Shown here: piece after piece, positions 1 through 9,136 of the stretch
Layout of the letters: each line of letters starts with the position of its first letter
Position numbering within the stretch: position 1 is the stretch's first letter
From: Gracilimonas sp.
GTDB taxonomy: Bacteria; Bacteroidota; Rhodothermia; Balneolales; Balneolaceae
Direction of reading: 5' to 3'
Length of the DNA: 64,000 nt
Assembly: GCF_040218225.1 (NCBI RefSeq)
Contig: NZ_JAVJQO010000008.1
Coordinates: 496,001 to 560,000, forward strand
Program-made: the position numbers and the translations under genes
The notes under the pieces: model-generated
Database searches by the model: none
Seen by the model: only the letters and a program-made list of their open reading frames with translations
What the model was told of the DNA's origin: nothing

Positions 1-1
1 G

Positions 2-1102
2 TCCATAATGGATGGTATGCCTCATGTAAACGAGGAACACGAACTATCAATTACCGTTTCTGATGATAAAGTAAACAGTTTTGATAATTACTGGATCATC
101 GTTGATGGTTCTATCATTGATGCTGATACTTACCCAGCCGATGGACTCCAAAATGGATGGAAAATAATCGCTGACAATGACATAAAAAACCTTAACCTTA
201 ATGAAGGTCTTCATACAGTCCGGTTTGTAATAACAAACAACAATGGCAACCGCCTGGATGTCACGTATGAATTCATTGTTGATAAGAAGAAGCCTGTTAT
301 TTCGCAGGGAATTCAGTTTGTAGATATGATCCAGTCCGGTCATAAAAACACTCTTTCCTTTATCGTAAAAGATGCAATGGCGGGTGATCAAGCAGGATCG
401 GGGGTTTCATTAGATGAAATCTTCGTCGATGTATATCTGATTGAACCAGACAAGCGATATGGAGCTTATGATACAGCTTCAGGAACATGGCATTACCGTC
501 AGGATGTATTCAAGCGATACTTTAAACAGTATAGTGAAGGAGATTTCACTCAGGCAGAAGGAAGCCGCAGTGACTCCCTTGGTTTATACTTTGAAGTTGT
601 GTTTAACCAGGAATTGGAAGTTTCAGGATACGAGTTCGTTGTTCACAACGGTGACTTTGTATTCGATGAAGATTCCCTGAAAACATGCGAAACCGTATGT
701 CGTGAAGATGATTTCGAAATTGAGAACTATTATGAAAGTGGTATTTCCGATAAAGCTCTCAATCAGGCAAATGCAGTCTCATTCACCGTTGGAATCGATC
801 CTACCGTGACTTCGAATGAACAGGAAAATATTATTCCGGATGAATTCCATCTGGATCAAAACTATCCGAATCCATTCAACCCAACTACTACTATTCAGTA
901 CGGCATCCCGGAAGCGAGTGATGTTGTTATGAAAGTTTACAATACGCTGGGGCAGGAAGTAATGACACTGGTTAACGAACGCAAAAGCGCTGGAACATTC
1001 AGAGTACAGTTCGATGCTGCAACATTAGCTAGTGGTATGTATATATACCGTATCGTAGCTGGTGATTTCGTACAAACCAAAAAACTGATGCTTATTAAGT
1101 AA
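2..1102 (+). CDS. C-terminal part of a large exported protein with a type A (T9SS-like) sorting domain
   Basis: The reading frame is open at the left edge, so the true start lies outside the window; the ATG at 8 is only the first in-frame one. The visible ~366 residues contain beta-rich, probably Ig-like segments without a recognised catalytic motif. The last ~80 residues hold the classical sorting-domain signature: QNYPNPFNP, then a TxIQYGIPE strand, a VYNTLGQEV strand, ASGMYIYR and a basic KKLMLIK end. In this family that tail directs secretion and cell-surface attachment. The protein is therefore probably an extracellular or surface protein; the missing N-terminal part would decide what it does. 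A strong terminator follows 34 nt after the stop. Confidence 0.8.
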   Translation, partial: SIMDGMPHVNEEHELSITVSDDKVNSFDNYWIIVDGSIIDADTYPADGLQNGWKIIADNDIKNLNLNEGLHTVRFVITNNNGNRLDVTYEFIVDKKKPVISQGIQFVDMIQSGHKNTLSFIVKDAMAGDQAGSGVSLDEIFVDVYLIEPDKRYGAYDTASGTWHYRQDVFKRYFKQYSEGDFTQAEGSRSDSLGLYFEVVFNQELEVSGYEFVVHNGDFVFDEDSLKTCETVCREDDFEIENYYESGISDKALNQANAVSFTVGIDPTVTSNEQENIIPDEFHLDQNYPNPFNPTTTIQYGIPEASDVVMKVYNTLGQEVMTLVNERKSAGTFRVQFDAATLASGMYIYRIVAGDFVQTKKLMLIK

Positions 1103-1135
1103 ATCAGTATTTACTTAAGCTAAGTAGTAACATTT

Positions 1136-1163
1136 AAAAGGCTGCCTTCGGGCAGCCTTTTTT
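1136..1163 (+). terminator. Rho-independent terminator of the sorting-domain protein
   Basis: Arms 1136-1146 and 1151-1161 (AAAAGGCTGCC / GGCAGCCTTTT) pair perfectly around a TTCG tetraloop and run into T's to 1163. It lies 34 nt after the stop codon at 1102. Confidence 0.9.
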
Positions 1164-1267
1164 ATTATCCACATTGCTGTTATCATCAAAGCTAGATAAC
1201 AGAGAGAGCGGTTTTAAATTATCCGGTTCAATTAGATTGGTTTGTAAGCACGGCATAGCTAAACAAA

Positions 1268-1299
1268 AAAAGGCCTGACTTTTCACAGACAGGCCTTTT
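1268..1299 (-). terminator. Probable terminator for the response-regulator transcript
   Basis: Arms AAAAGGCCTG (1268-1277) and CAGGCCTTTT (1290-1299) enclose a 12-nt loop. The A-run left of the stem gives a long U-run on the minus strand, so it best serves the leftward genes ending at 1482. The 1164-1481 gap holds no gene I can support. Confidence 0.65.
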
Positions 1300-1418
1300 G
1301 CAGTTCTTTAGGTTAGTAAATCATCAGAAAACTTGATTTGGTAATGTGTACCCCGAAAAACCCAAACCAGTTTTAACTCTGATACATCACTATAATCGTT
1401 ATTTTTTATTCTCTAAAC

Positions 1419-1436
1419 ACTGCATATTTATGCAGT
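1419..1436 (-). terminator. Weak hairpin 3' of the response regulator
   Basis: ACTGCAT (1419-1425) and ATGCAGT (1430-1436) form a perfect 7-bp hairpin with an ATTT loop, about 46 nt after the response-regulator stop. The following U-run is poor. It may be a weak terminator or a 3'-end stabiliser. Confidence 0.35.
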
Positions 1437-1481
1437 ATTTCTATAGTTCAGATTAAATAATTAATTGAGCTGAAATTTGAA

Positions 1482-2105
1482 TCAGATAAGTTTATCACGT
1501 AAAGCTTTGGCAACAGCCTCACTTTTATTACTTACCTCAAGCTTGTTATAAATATTGCGAATGTGATAACGCACACCATCAACAGAAAGGAAAACCTCTT
1601 TAGAAATTCCTTTATAAGAACATCCTTCAGCCAGTAATTTTAAAATTGTGATCTCAGAATCCGACAGTTCAATGTCTATATCTTTGGATGCCTGAAAAGA
1701 GTTAATCACTTTCCGGGCGATATTAGGACTCATCGGAGATCCTCCATTGTGAGCAATGTGAACAGCCTCAATTAATTCATCGGGTGATATTTTTTTTGAC
1801 AGGTAACCAATAGCCCCATTTTTAAGGGCCTTAAAAATGCGTTCATCATCATCATGAATGGTCACCATAAGAACAGACAGATCCGGATACTCATCCCGGA
1901 TAATCTTCACCCCTTCGGTTCCATGTATCCCCGGTAATTGTATATCGAGCAAAAGAACATCTGCATTAGCTAATTGTGACTCACCCAGAGCATCTTCACA
2001 ACATTCATACTCAGCAATTACGCACAAGTCTTGCTCAAAGTCGAGAATGGTTTTCCAACCCTCCCTCATGTATTTGTTGTCTTCTATGATTACAATATTA
2101 ATCAT
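1482..2105 (-). CDS. NarL/FixJ-family response regulator
   Basis: This 207-residue protein has a receiver domain (about residues 1-120) with the acidic pocket near E8/D9, phosphoacceptor D54 in LLLDIQLPG, and the conserved T/K positions in MVTIHDD and LSKK. A LuxR-type helix-turn-helix follows (about 143-207: LLAEGCSYKGISKEVFLS...VRYHIRNIYNKL). It should bind DNA when phosphorylated by the histidine kinase encoded 73 nt upstream on the same strand. Target genes cannot be read from the sequence. Length and domain order are normal for the family. Confidence 0.93.
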   Translation of the reverse strand: MINIVIIEDNKYMREGWKTILDFEQDLCVIAEYECCEDALGESQLANADVLLLDIQLPGIHGTEGVKIIRDEYPDLSVLMVTIHDDDERIFKALKNGAIGYLSKKISPDELIEAVHIAHNGGSPMSPNIARKVINSFQASKDIDIELSDSEITILKLLAEGCSYKGISKEVFLSVDGVRYHIRNIYNKLEVSNKSEAVAKALRDKLI

Positions 2106-2178
2106 CTGATCTATTTTTGAAGATATATAGCCATTAAATGAACCAAAGTAACCACCTGAATAGGTAGTTCTTAACCTT

Positions 2179-4170
2179 TTATGATGTGCTGAATGTAAAA
2201 GTCCATTTTGTACCCTCTCCTGGGGCTGTATCCAATTTCGCTATACCTGCTAACTGCCCGACCCTATATCTAATGTTCTCAATACCATTTCCGGAACCAT
2301 CACTATCGGGATTAAAGCCAATTCCATCATCAGAGATATGCATGTAGACATGTTTTGATTTCTCTTTAAGGACTATCTCAACATGACCTGCCTTAGCATG
2401 ATTGCTTAAGTTCGTGATACATTCCTTGTAGATAAGCCAAAGATTCTGCCTGAACTGAAGTTCAACCGGGAAACTAAAATTGTCATCGATATCAAAGGTA
2501 TATTCTATATCGTTGCTGTCTAACACATCGGCCGCAAAGCGTTTGCATTTTTTCAAAAATACTGACCAGTCATCTTTAGATGGATCTATTGCCCAAATAA
2601 TATCATTAATCTTTTCTTTGGCTTCTATCGCACTTTTGGAGATAATACCAAGAAATCGTTCCGATTCATCCCTATCAGATTTAACCCTGTTTGCTGCTTC
2701 ACTGAAAAAACTGATACTACTTAACGTGCCGCTCAAGTCATCGTGTAAATCCCGTGCAATCTGATTTCTCGTCTTTTCTTCCTTCAGTAAATAGTAAAGC
2801 CGGTACCTATAGAATCCATAGCCCGCAATTAAAATTAAGCTAATGACTATCAGCATATTTCGAAGCCTTATACTCTCAATTTCCATGTTAGCATCTAATA
2901 ACTGTGCTTCTTTATTCTGTAGCTGATACCGAACACTAAGCATAGCATTATCTTTTCTTTCTGTCCTATCAAGCATTTCCTGTTCATGCTTTCTCTGCAG
3001 GCGTTCATTAACGAGGGCATTGTCAAGATCTCCCAGCTTTTCATAAGCATCTGCCTTTAGCGAATAAATATTCCTCACCATTTGGAGCAGGTTATGAGTT
3101 TCAGCAGTTTGCAAAGCCTGATCGGCATATTCCAGGCTCTGTTTATACTCTCCTTTAGCCAGGAATAGCTTTGAGAGAAACTCCAGCTGCACAATATCTT
3201 CATTTGGTCTCGAATATGGTGTTGGTAGAGCTGAAGTGATAATTCTACCTATTGAATCTGCTTTCTGCAACATACTTTGCTCCAGGTAAAGTTCTCCCAG
3301 TCTGGATAGTTGTGCATTACCAATATTTGGTATTTGATACCTTGAACTAATGGCGCTCGCTTCTTCAAGCAATTGCATAGCCTCTTCTACCTCATTGTTC
3401 CTTTTATACATTGTACTGAGATTTGACCTAACTATGGACTGAATAGGCGGAGGTAAATTTTCATACTCAAGACATGGCCGCAAAGTCGAAATACCACGAT
3501 CAATATCTTCCAGCTCCATAAAGCTTATTGCCAGTTTCGACAAAATATTGCACCTGTTTGGCGGGTTGTCTTCGTATTCTAAAAACTTCTCAAACATTTG
3601 TATTGCAAGATCATGAGCTCCAATATTTACATACAAATTCCCCAGGTTTCCATAGAAAAACTGAATTGGATAATCAATTTGATCTTCAAGTTCATTACGA
3701 TAAGATATAGCATCCAGATATAAAGACTCTGCCTCTAAATACTGATCTTTACGCGCATATTGCATTGCCTGAAGGTTTTCCATCATCAGGTATGAATCAT
3801 GTTCCTCCAATTCTTTCAATCTGTCTGATGCTTTAATTGCATAAAAAATAGCCGAATCAGCATTCATCAATCGGTATGCATTCGCATTAAGAAAAGAGAT
3901 GAAGGCTTCTTTCTTTTTTTTATCCAGCCCGTTTATTTTTTTTATTTCATCAGCAACTACCAACAGAGAATCAGGATTATCCCGGTAATAGCGATTGCTC
4001 ATTTGAATATAGGTTCTGAGTTTTTCATCCTCAGTTTCAAGCTGTTCAATCTGCTTTCTTATCTCATCAAGGCTTATGGAGGGCGCTCTCTGCTGAGAAA
4101 ATAAAATAGCCGGCATCAGAAAAAGTATAACTACAAAAAAACCGCTCAACTTCAATTTCATACTGCTCAT
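2179..4170 (-). CDS. TPR-containing sensor histidine kinase (HisKA_3 / NarX-DegS type)
   Basis: The 663-residue protein has a signal peptide (about 1-25, ending near FSQQ), a long periplasmic region of tetratricopeptide-like helices (about 30-430; AIQMFEKFLEYE and KADAYEKLGDLDNAL are typical units), one transmembrane helix (about 439-455), then a HisKA_3 dimerisation helix with phospho-acceptor H476 (IARDLHDDLSG) and a C-terminal HATPase domain (DDGIGFNPDSDGSGNGIENI). It is the likely partner of the NarL-type regulator just downstream. The TPR sensor suggests detection of a peptide or envelope protein rather than a small molecule, which is inference. Confidence 0.92.
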   Translation of the reverse strand: MSSMKLKLSGFFVVILFLMPAILFSQQRAPSISLDEIRKQIEQLETEDEKLRTYIQMSNRYYRDNPDSLLVVADEIKKINGLDKKKKEAFISFLNANAYRLMNADSAIFYAIKASDRLKELEEHDSYLMMENLQAMQYARKDQYLEAESLYLDAISYRNELEDQIDYPIQFFYGNLGNLYVNIGAHDLAIQMFEKFLEYEDNPPNRCNILSKLAISFMELEDIDRGISTLRPCLEYENLPPPIQSIVRSNLSTMYKRNNEVEEAMQLLEEASAISSRYQIPNIGNAQLSRLGELYLEQSMLQKADSIGRIITSALPTPYSRPNEDIVQLEFLSKLFLAKGEYKQSLEYADQALQTAETHNLLQMVRNIYSLKADAYEKLGDLDNALVNERLQRKHEQEMLDRTERKDNAMLSVRYQLQNKEAQLLDANMEIESIRLRNMLIVISLILIAGYGFYRYRLYYLLKEEKTRNQIARDLHDDLSGTLSSISFFSEAANRVKSDRDESERFLGIISKSAIEAKEKINDIIWAIDPSKDDWSVFLKKCKRFAADVLDSNDIEYTFDIDDNFSFPVELQFRQNLWLIYKECITNLSNHAKAGHVEIVLKEKSKHVYMHISDDGIGFNPDSDGSGNGIENIRYRVGQLAGIAKLDTAPGEGTKWTFTFSTS

Positions 4171-4350
4171 TGCCTACTGCCCGTTGTTGAGAATCTGCTT
4201 CATCAGCGAAAAATAATTTATCAAATCGTGATTGTCGCTGTTTAAAGTAAAAGTTTAAGCAAACTCCCCTTTATTTTTTGACAGCAGAAAATAAAAAAAT
4301 ACGGGTTATAAAAAAGTGTTTTTGATTTGGCAAGGTATAATTCCATAAAA

Positions 4351-4375
4351 AAACCCGCCTGAATCAGGCGGGTTT
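4351..4375 (-). terminator. Terminator of the amidohydrolase operon
   Basis: Arms AAACCCGCCTGA and TCAGGCGGGTTT are near-perfect inverted repeats with a tiny loop. An A-run on the left gives a U-run on the minus strand, 26 nt after the stop at 4401. Confidence 0.85.
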
Positions 4376-4400
4376 GGAATAGCAATCGGTACAGTAAGAA

Positions 4401-5717
4401 TTATTTATTTACAGCATCCCGATCTAAGAATTCATCATACAGTTGAGTATGACGGCTGGTCATCGGAATCTTATAGCCTTTAATAAAAACATGTTCTATA
4501 TCGGTCATAGGTTCCAATGGATCTCCGTTTGAGATAAACAAATTAGCTTGTTTACCAGCTTCCAGAGAACCAAGAACATCATCCACACCAAATATTTCGG
4601 CAGGATTAATAGTTAAAGCCTTAATCGCTTCTTCTGTGCCTAAACCATAGGCTGCAGCATATCCGGCTTCAAATGGAGCATTTCGGGAGTTTTCGGTATC
4701 GTCGGAAACAATAGCCACCTTCACCCCTGCCTGAGCCATTAACCCCGGATTTTGATACGGCCGCTGATAGTTATCATAATCACGGGATGGAGTATAAAGG
4801 GTGGTTGTAAGAACAGGTATTCCAGCCTCTGCAATTTCATCAGCTACACGCCAGCCCTCTTCAACACCTGCAAATACAAAGTTCATACCTTCATGAGATT
4901 TGGTCCATTCGATGGCATCCAGTATTTCCTGTTCCCGGCTAACCGGTATAACAACAGGAACATCACCTGAAAGTACTTCCCGCATGGCATCCATACGTGG
5001 ATCAAAATCAGGCTTTGTTTTCCCAGAAGGATTTGCATTGTACGCAGCTGTCATTTCATCATAGAATTTAGCTTTGGCAATGAAATCATTGATCTCTTTG
5101 ATATCCTGCTCGTATTCTTTTTTGATCTCTTCTTCCGATCGGTTATCCCACCAGCCACCACCTTGTGATGACGGTAGTTCCAGAATCAAAGCTCCGCTTT
5201 TCTTAACAGCCATCGAATCCGGAGAATATCCCCACAGATCCATTACTGCTCCTTTACCTGCTATGCTTCCCGAGCTGGGATGTGTGAATACCGTCGTAAC
5301 ACCACTTACTCTGGTTACCGGTACGGCTGCACTATGCGGATTGAAAGCCGTGAAAGCATACATGTGGGGGTTAAACTGGCCTAGTTCGCGATTATCTACC
5401 GTTACAGCAACCGCAGAGACTTCAACCAATCCTAATGATGACCATCCGTCTATGAACCCAGGGTAAACATGTTTACCTGAAGCATCAATCTGAGTGTAAT
5501 CATTGGTAATTTTCACATTTTGACCAACCTGAACAATTTTCTGTCCGTCAATCAAAATAACTCCACCTTCAATGGTTCCATTAGTTACAGTGTGAATAGT
5601 GGCTCCCGTAATGGCAAACTTACCAAATTCAGGCTTCTCTGTAATTTGTGCTTCTACTGAGGCATTCAATCCAAACAGCAGAGCAGCTGCAAAAACAAAA
5701 ATATTGAGTTTCTTCAT
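4401..5717 (-). CDS. Exported amidohydrolase-fold protein lacking the HxH metal motif
   Basis: This 438-residue protein has a signal peptide (MKKLNIFVF...VEAQ) and the amidohydrolase/imidazolonepropionase-like layout: N-terminal small beta domain (ITGATIHTVTNG), the strand leading to the metal site, and a C-terminal NPAEIFGVDDVLGSLEAGKQANL segment. The metal-binding HxH of the family (FIDxHxH) is replaced by FIDGWSS, so hydrolysis by the usual binuclear mechanism is doubtful. It is the last gene of a three-gene operon, 15 nt behind the HxH-containing paralog. I infer a binding or partner role for that enzyme. Confidence 0.85.
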   Translation of the reverse strand: MKKLNIFVFAAALLFGLNASVEAQITEKPEFGKFAITGATIHTVTNGTIEGGVILIDGQKIVQVGQNVKITNDYTQIDASGKHVYPGFIDGWSSLGLVEVSAVAVTVDNRELGQFNPHMYAFTAFNPHSAAVPVTRVSGVTTVFTHPSSGSIAGKGAVMDLWGYSPDSMAVKKSGALILELPSSQGGGWWDNRSEEEIKKEYEQDIKEINDFIAKAKFYDEMTAAYNANPSGKTKPDFDPRMDAMREVLSGDVPVVIPVSREQEILDAIEWTKSHEGMNFVFAGVEEGWRVADEIAEAGIPVLTTTLYTPSRDYDNYQRPYQNPGLMAQAGVKVAIVSDDTENSRNAPFEAGYAAAYGLGTEEAIKALTINPAEIFGVDDVLGSLEAGKQANLFISNGDPLEPMTDIEHVFIKGYKIPMTSRHTQLYDEFLDRDAVNK

Positions 5718-5732
5718 GAGTCTGTCTCCTGT

Positions 5733-7136
5733 TTAATTGTGGGCATGATTATGGGTAGATTGATCTCCCATTAGAATAAAGACGTCCTGGATACAGGCAT
5801 CTTCTTCTCGGTTATCAACAATACGGCGAAAATTAGAACCGTCTTCAAATTCCGTTCCGGGATTGATTTGAATACGCATATCATCAGGGTCATTTTCTAG
5901 ATCGAAGTATTTTTTACCATCCACGAAAGTCATTTCTGCTTTACTGTAAATACTAAAAGGATGTCCGCTCCATATAACCACATCGCCGTGCTTACCTTCT
6001 TCTATACTGCCAACCCGGTCATCAATTCCAAGTTGAATAGCCGGATGAAGCGTGATCATTTTTAGCGCATCGTTAACAGAAGTATTTCCATATCGAACCA
6101 CCTTAGCCGCTTCGTGATTCAGCGTTCTAAGTAGCTGGTCGTTATCACTGTTAATAGAGTTAATAACTCCATTGGCATTCAAGATAGATGCGTTATAAGC
6201 TGTTGAGTAATAGACCTCAAACTTATATGCCCACCAATCGGAAAATACTGAAGTATGGGCTCCGTTTTTGGCTAATTCCGGGGCTACTTTAAATGCTTCA
6301 TTGGCATGCTGAAATGTGTAATTTTTCACGCCATAATCGTTAAAAACACGCATCAGCATCAGGATTTCATCAGCGCGATACGAGTGGCAATGAACTAATA
6401 TTTCTCCCTCAATAATATCGTTCAGCACTTCATACCTGAGGTTTTCTGCAACAGGAACCGGAGGTGTTCCCCGCCCTCTTCTGTCATATTGTTCTTTTGC
6501 TTTCAAATACGCTTCACGCTTGCGTTTATAATCGATGGCCTCATCAAAATGGCCTCGAATAACTTGCTCAACACCCATACGGGTACGAGGCTGAATCCCA
6601 TTGCCTTGTCCATGAACACGAGTTGGATTTTCACCCAGCGCAAATTTGATGGTTCTGGGGGCATCTTCAAACTTCATGCCTTCCTGGGAAACACCGTATC
6701 GAAGTTTAAGGGTTTCGCCCTGTCCTCCAATCACATTAGCGGAACCGTGCATCAGGTGGATACTTGTAGCTCCGCCTGCCAATGCGTGATAAATTCCAAC
6801 CTCATTAGGATCTACGGACTCTTCCATTGTTACCTCTGCCGTAACCGGGTTTCGACCCTCGTTGATATCCACTCCATTCAGGTGAGAGTGAGCATCAATA
6901 ATGCCTGGCATCAGGTATTTTCCTGTAGCGTCAATAGTTTCTACACCACGTGGTGCACTAAGATCTTTTCCTATTTCGCGAATAATACCGTCACGAATAA
7001 GAACATCTGTATCCTCGAGATCACCATCTGTAATCGTAATAACCGTTGCATTTTTTATCAGTACAGAGCCTTTTTCCTGGGCTTCAACTGAGACTCCAAA
7101 AGCAACGAGAACAAAAAACGTAATTAGTTTCTTCAT
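5733..7136 (-). CDS. Exported amidohydrolase with intact metal site
   Basis: The start chosen is the ATG at 7136, one base after the upstream stop; it gives a 467-residue protein with signal peptide MKKLITFFVLVAFGVSVEAQ. An upstream extension to 7238 would destroy the signal peptide. It has GIIDAHSHL (metal HxH), VHCHSYRADE and TFQHANEAF histidine motifs, a late D in SINSDND, and the C-terminal HPAIQLGIDDRVGSIEEGKHGDVVIW segment. This is the amidohydrolase superfamily of dipeptidase/imidazolonepropionase-like periplasmic enzymes; substrate unknown. It is the middle gene of three paralogs and the only one with a complete HxH. Confidence 0.88.
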   Translation of the reverse strand: MKKLITFFVLVAFGVSVEAQEKGSVLIKNATVITITDGDLEDTDVLIRDGIIREIGKDLSAPRGVETIDATGKYLMPGIIDAHSHLNGVDINEGRNPVTAEVTMEESVDPNEVGIYHALAGGATSIHLMHGSANVIGGQGETLKLRYGVSQEGMKFEDAPRTIKFALGENPTRVHGQGNGIQPRTRMGVEQVIRGHFDEAIDYKRKREAYLKAKEQYDRRGRGTPPVPVAENLRYEVLNDIIEGEILVHCHSYRADEILMLMRVFNDYGVKNYTFQHANEAFKVAPELAKNGAHTSVFSDWWAYKFEVYYSTAYNASILNANGVINSINSDNDQLLRTLNHEAAKVVRYGNTSVNDALKMITLHPAIQLGIDDRVGSIEEGKHGDVVIWSGHPFSIYSKAEMTFVDGKKYFDLENDPDDMRIQINPGTEFEDGSNFRRIVDNREEDACIQDVFILMGDQSTHNHAHN

Positions 7137-7137
7137 T

Positions 7138-8496
7138 TTACTCTCCGTTAAATTCGTGAATAGTACCGTTTGAAATGCTGTGAAGCACTTTAGCTTTGTC
7201 TTCCGACATAGCTTTATCAAAAACGGTGAAACTGGCATTCTTACCTTTGGTTATACTGCCAATCGCATTGTTTAAGCCAAGAATGGAAGCAGTATTTGAA
7301 GTCATCAGCTTAACAACATCTGCCTCTGTTAATCCACCTTCATCCAGCAGTATCTCCAGATTCTTAGATAAATCTTTAAGCTCAAGGCCCGCAGATGCAT
7401 AACCAACAGCTACGCCAGCGTCTATCAACTTCTTAATATTGGTCACTTCAGCCTTCCATGCTTCCAATCGCTTATCACGATACTGTTGCTCCTCTTCTGA
7501 GATGTCTTCTTCTTTCTCTTCGGAAGCTTCTTCTTTGTCATCATCCGATTTCTCTTCGGCTTTCTTCATCTTAGTGTACCAATCCGGAGCTTCGGTAAAA
7601 TCGATGCTCGCTAATACCGGGATGTTTCTTCGTTTCAATTCTGCTGACTTGGCATAAGCCTCTTTACCAGAAACAATAACCGCTTTAAAGCCAAATTCAT
7701 CCTGCAGTTTAAGCAATCTTTCAATATGCTCTTTGGTGTCAACTTTGAAATAAAGCGGTGCTGATTTGTTCACCAGTGGAAATAATGCTTCCAGCACTTC
7801 ATTCCTTTTTGGAGCAGGCATCTCCGGGTTTTGATTGTAATATTTTATATGCTGCTGAAGTGCCGTTGCATCAAACATAAGCTGACGGAATTGAGCCATC
7901 ACGCCCATCATCGTAGATGGATATGCACCATTCGTCCATCCTCCCGGTGCCTCTTCGAAAGAGCCCGCCAATGCCAGATTCTCTTTCATCAAAGCTACAC
8001 CATCAGATTCAGGTGCAAGGTAAAAAACCTCTACGCGTCCTGGCAGCATGTATCCGTTTGGATAAAGAGCCGCTGTTGTGAAACCGGCTTTCATTCCCGC
8101 AGCAAAAGCTTTGTCTTTATTTAAAATAAGACTTGGCCTTCTTTCGGGTTGAATTCCTGCCCGGTCATAGGGTGGATTGCCTGGATTATCCAATGCTTCC
8201 AGATTTCGGGGAAGGTCCGGACTTCCCCAAGTGGAATACCCGTCAATAAATCCGGGATAAACATGAAGGCTATCTCCTCCGTCTATCTCAAAAGCATCAA
8301 AAGGTATATTGACATTGGTGCCAACAGCTTCAATAACCCCATCTCGCCAAACTATAGTGGCGGATTCGGTCACTGATCCATCGGCATTATGAATCGTAAT
8401 ATTTTTTAGCGCGTGTGCGGGTGTGGTCTGAGCGAAAAGGCCCTGAATATTTATTCCCGAAAACAGCAACGCTAACAAAAGAATGTATTTTCTCAT
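7138..8496 (-). CDS. Exported amidohydrolase-fold paralog, HxH missing
   Basis: First gene of the three-paralog operon, 452 residues, signal peptide MRKYILLLALLFSGINIQG...AQ. The metal motif region reads PGFIDGYSTWG, so both histidines of FIDxHxH are gone. A Lys/Glu-rich, highly charged insertion (around KKAEEKSDDDKEEASEEKEED, about residues 315-337) is absent from the two neighbours. The C-terminal NTASILGLNNAIGSITKGKNASF segment is family-typical. Together with the 4401-5717 gene it is probably a pseudoenzyme. Stop at 7138 sits 1 nt before the next start, so translation is likely coupled. Confidence 0.85.
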   Translation of the reverse strand: MRKYILLLALLFSGINIQGLFAQTTPAHALKNITIHNADGSVTESATIVWRDGVIEAVGTNVNIPFDAFEIDGGDSLHVYPGFIDGYSTWGSPDLPRNLEALDNPGNPPYDRAGIQPERRPSLILNKDKAFAAGMKAGFTTAALYPNGYMLPGRVEVFYLAPESDGVALMKENLALAGSFEEAPGGWTNGAYPSTMMGVMAQFRQLMFDATALQQHIKYYNQNPEMPAPKRNEVLEALFPLVNKSAPLYFKVDTKEHIERLLKLQDEFGFKAVIVSGKEAYAKSAELKRRNIPVLASIDFTEAPDWYTKMKKAEEKSDDDKEEASEEKEEDISEEEQQYRDKRLEAWKAEVTNIKKLIDAGVAVGYASAGLELKDLSKNLEILLDEGGLTEADVVKLMTSNTASILGLNNAIGSITKGKNASFTVFDKAMSEDKAKVLHSISNGTIHEFNGE

Positions 8497-8599
8497 AGCA
8501 CCTGTACTGATTATGGTTTTAGGTGCCGAAATAACTGAATTAATTAGGTATTAAAAAAGGCGGGCCAATCTAAATTTTGTAAATAATAGAGAATGAGTA

Positions 8600-9136
8600 T
8601 TAATTCATTTCTTGAATAAAAGAAGAAGAGGTGCTGAAGGTTTCCCAATAGTTAGTTTTCCCTCTAAAACCTGATTTCATCAGTTCTCTGAATTCAGCTT
8701 TGGATATGGTTACTCTTGCAAACCCCTTGAAGTGTTGATCGTTAGCACGAGCTTCTCCGGATGTTTTTTCTGCAGCTTCCTGAACTGCTTGGTGAGCATT
8801 TCTCATAGTTAGTATAAAATCAGAATTTGTAACCATTGAGCTTCCGCCCTCTTCCAAAGAACTTCTGACTTCCTCCATTTTATAAGCGATAGCATTCTCA
8901 AGATTTGCTCGTGCCTGTAGTTCTGCGTTAGCTATTGCGACAACAGAGTCAGATGATATTGCGGTAGCAAAACCATGAAATGCTGTTGAATCTGATGCGA
9001 ACTCAGCCGTGCTATACCATTCGGGATACATAGATGAAGAACTTTTATCTAACGCTGCCTTCTCGGATGTAGAACAAGAGCTTAGAATAATAGTAAGTGT
9101 GGTTGTAAAAAAAGCTACTTTAAAAAATTTGAGCAT
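8600..9136 (-). CDS. LPP20-like lipoprotein
   Basis: The 178-residue protein has a lipoprotein signal with lipobox Cys21 (LSSC). The mature part (FHGFATAISSDSVVAIANAELQARANL...KGFARVTISKAEF) matches the LPP20 pattern, in which an Ala-rich helix follows a conserved G-A segment. The family is membrane-anchored and of unclear function. It begins immediately after the HtrA stop codon (0-nt gap) in the operon recO-htrA-this gene, so an envelope-maintenance link is plausible but inferred. Confidence 0.75.
   Translation of the reverse strand: MLKFFKVAFFTTTLTIILSSCSTSEKAALDKSSSSMYPEWYSTAEFASDSTAFHGFATAISSDSVVAIANAELQARANLENAIAYKMEEVRSSLEEGGSSMVTNSDFILTMRNAHQAVQEAAEKTSGEARANDQHFKGFARVTISKAEFRELMKSGFRGKTNYWETFSTSSSFIQEMN

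Noticed and set aside
5074-7091. Long plus-strand frames opposite the amidohydrolase genes
   Set aside because: They lie antisense to well-supported genes, have no family signature and no start context.
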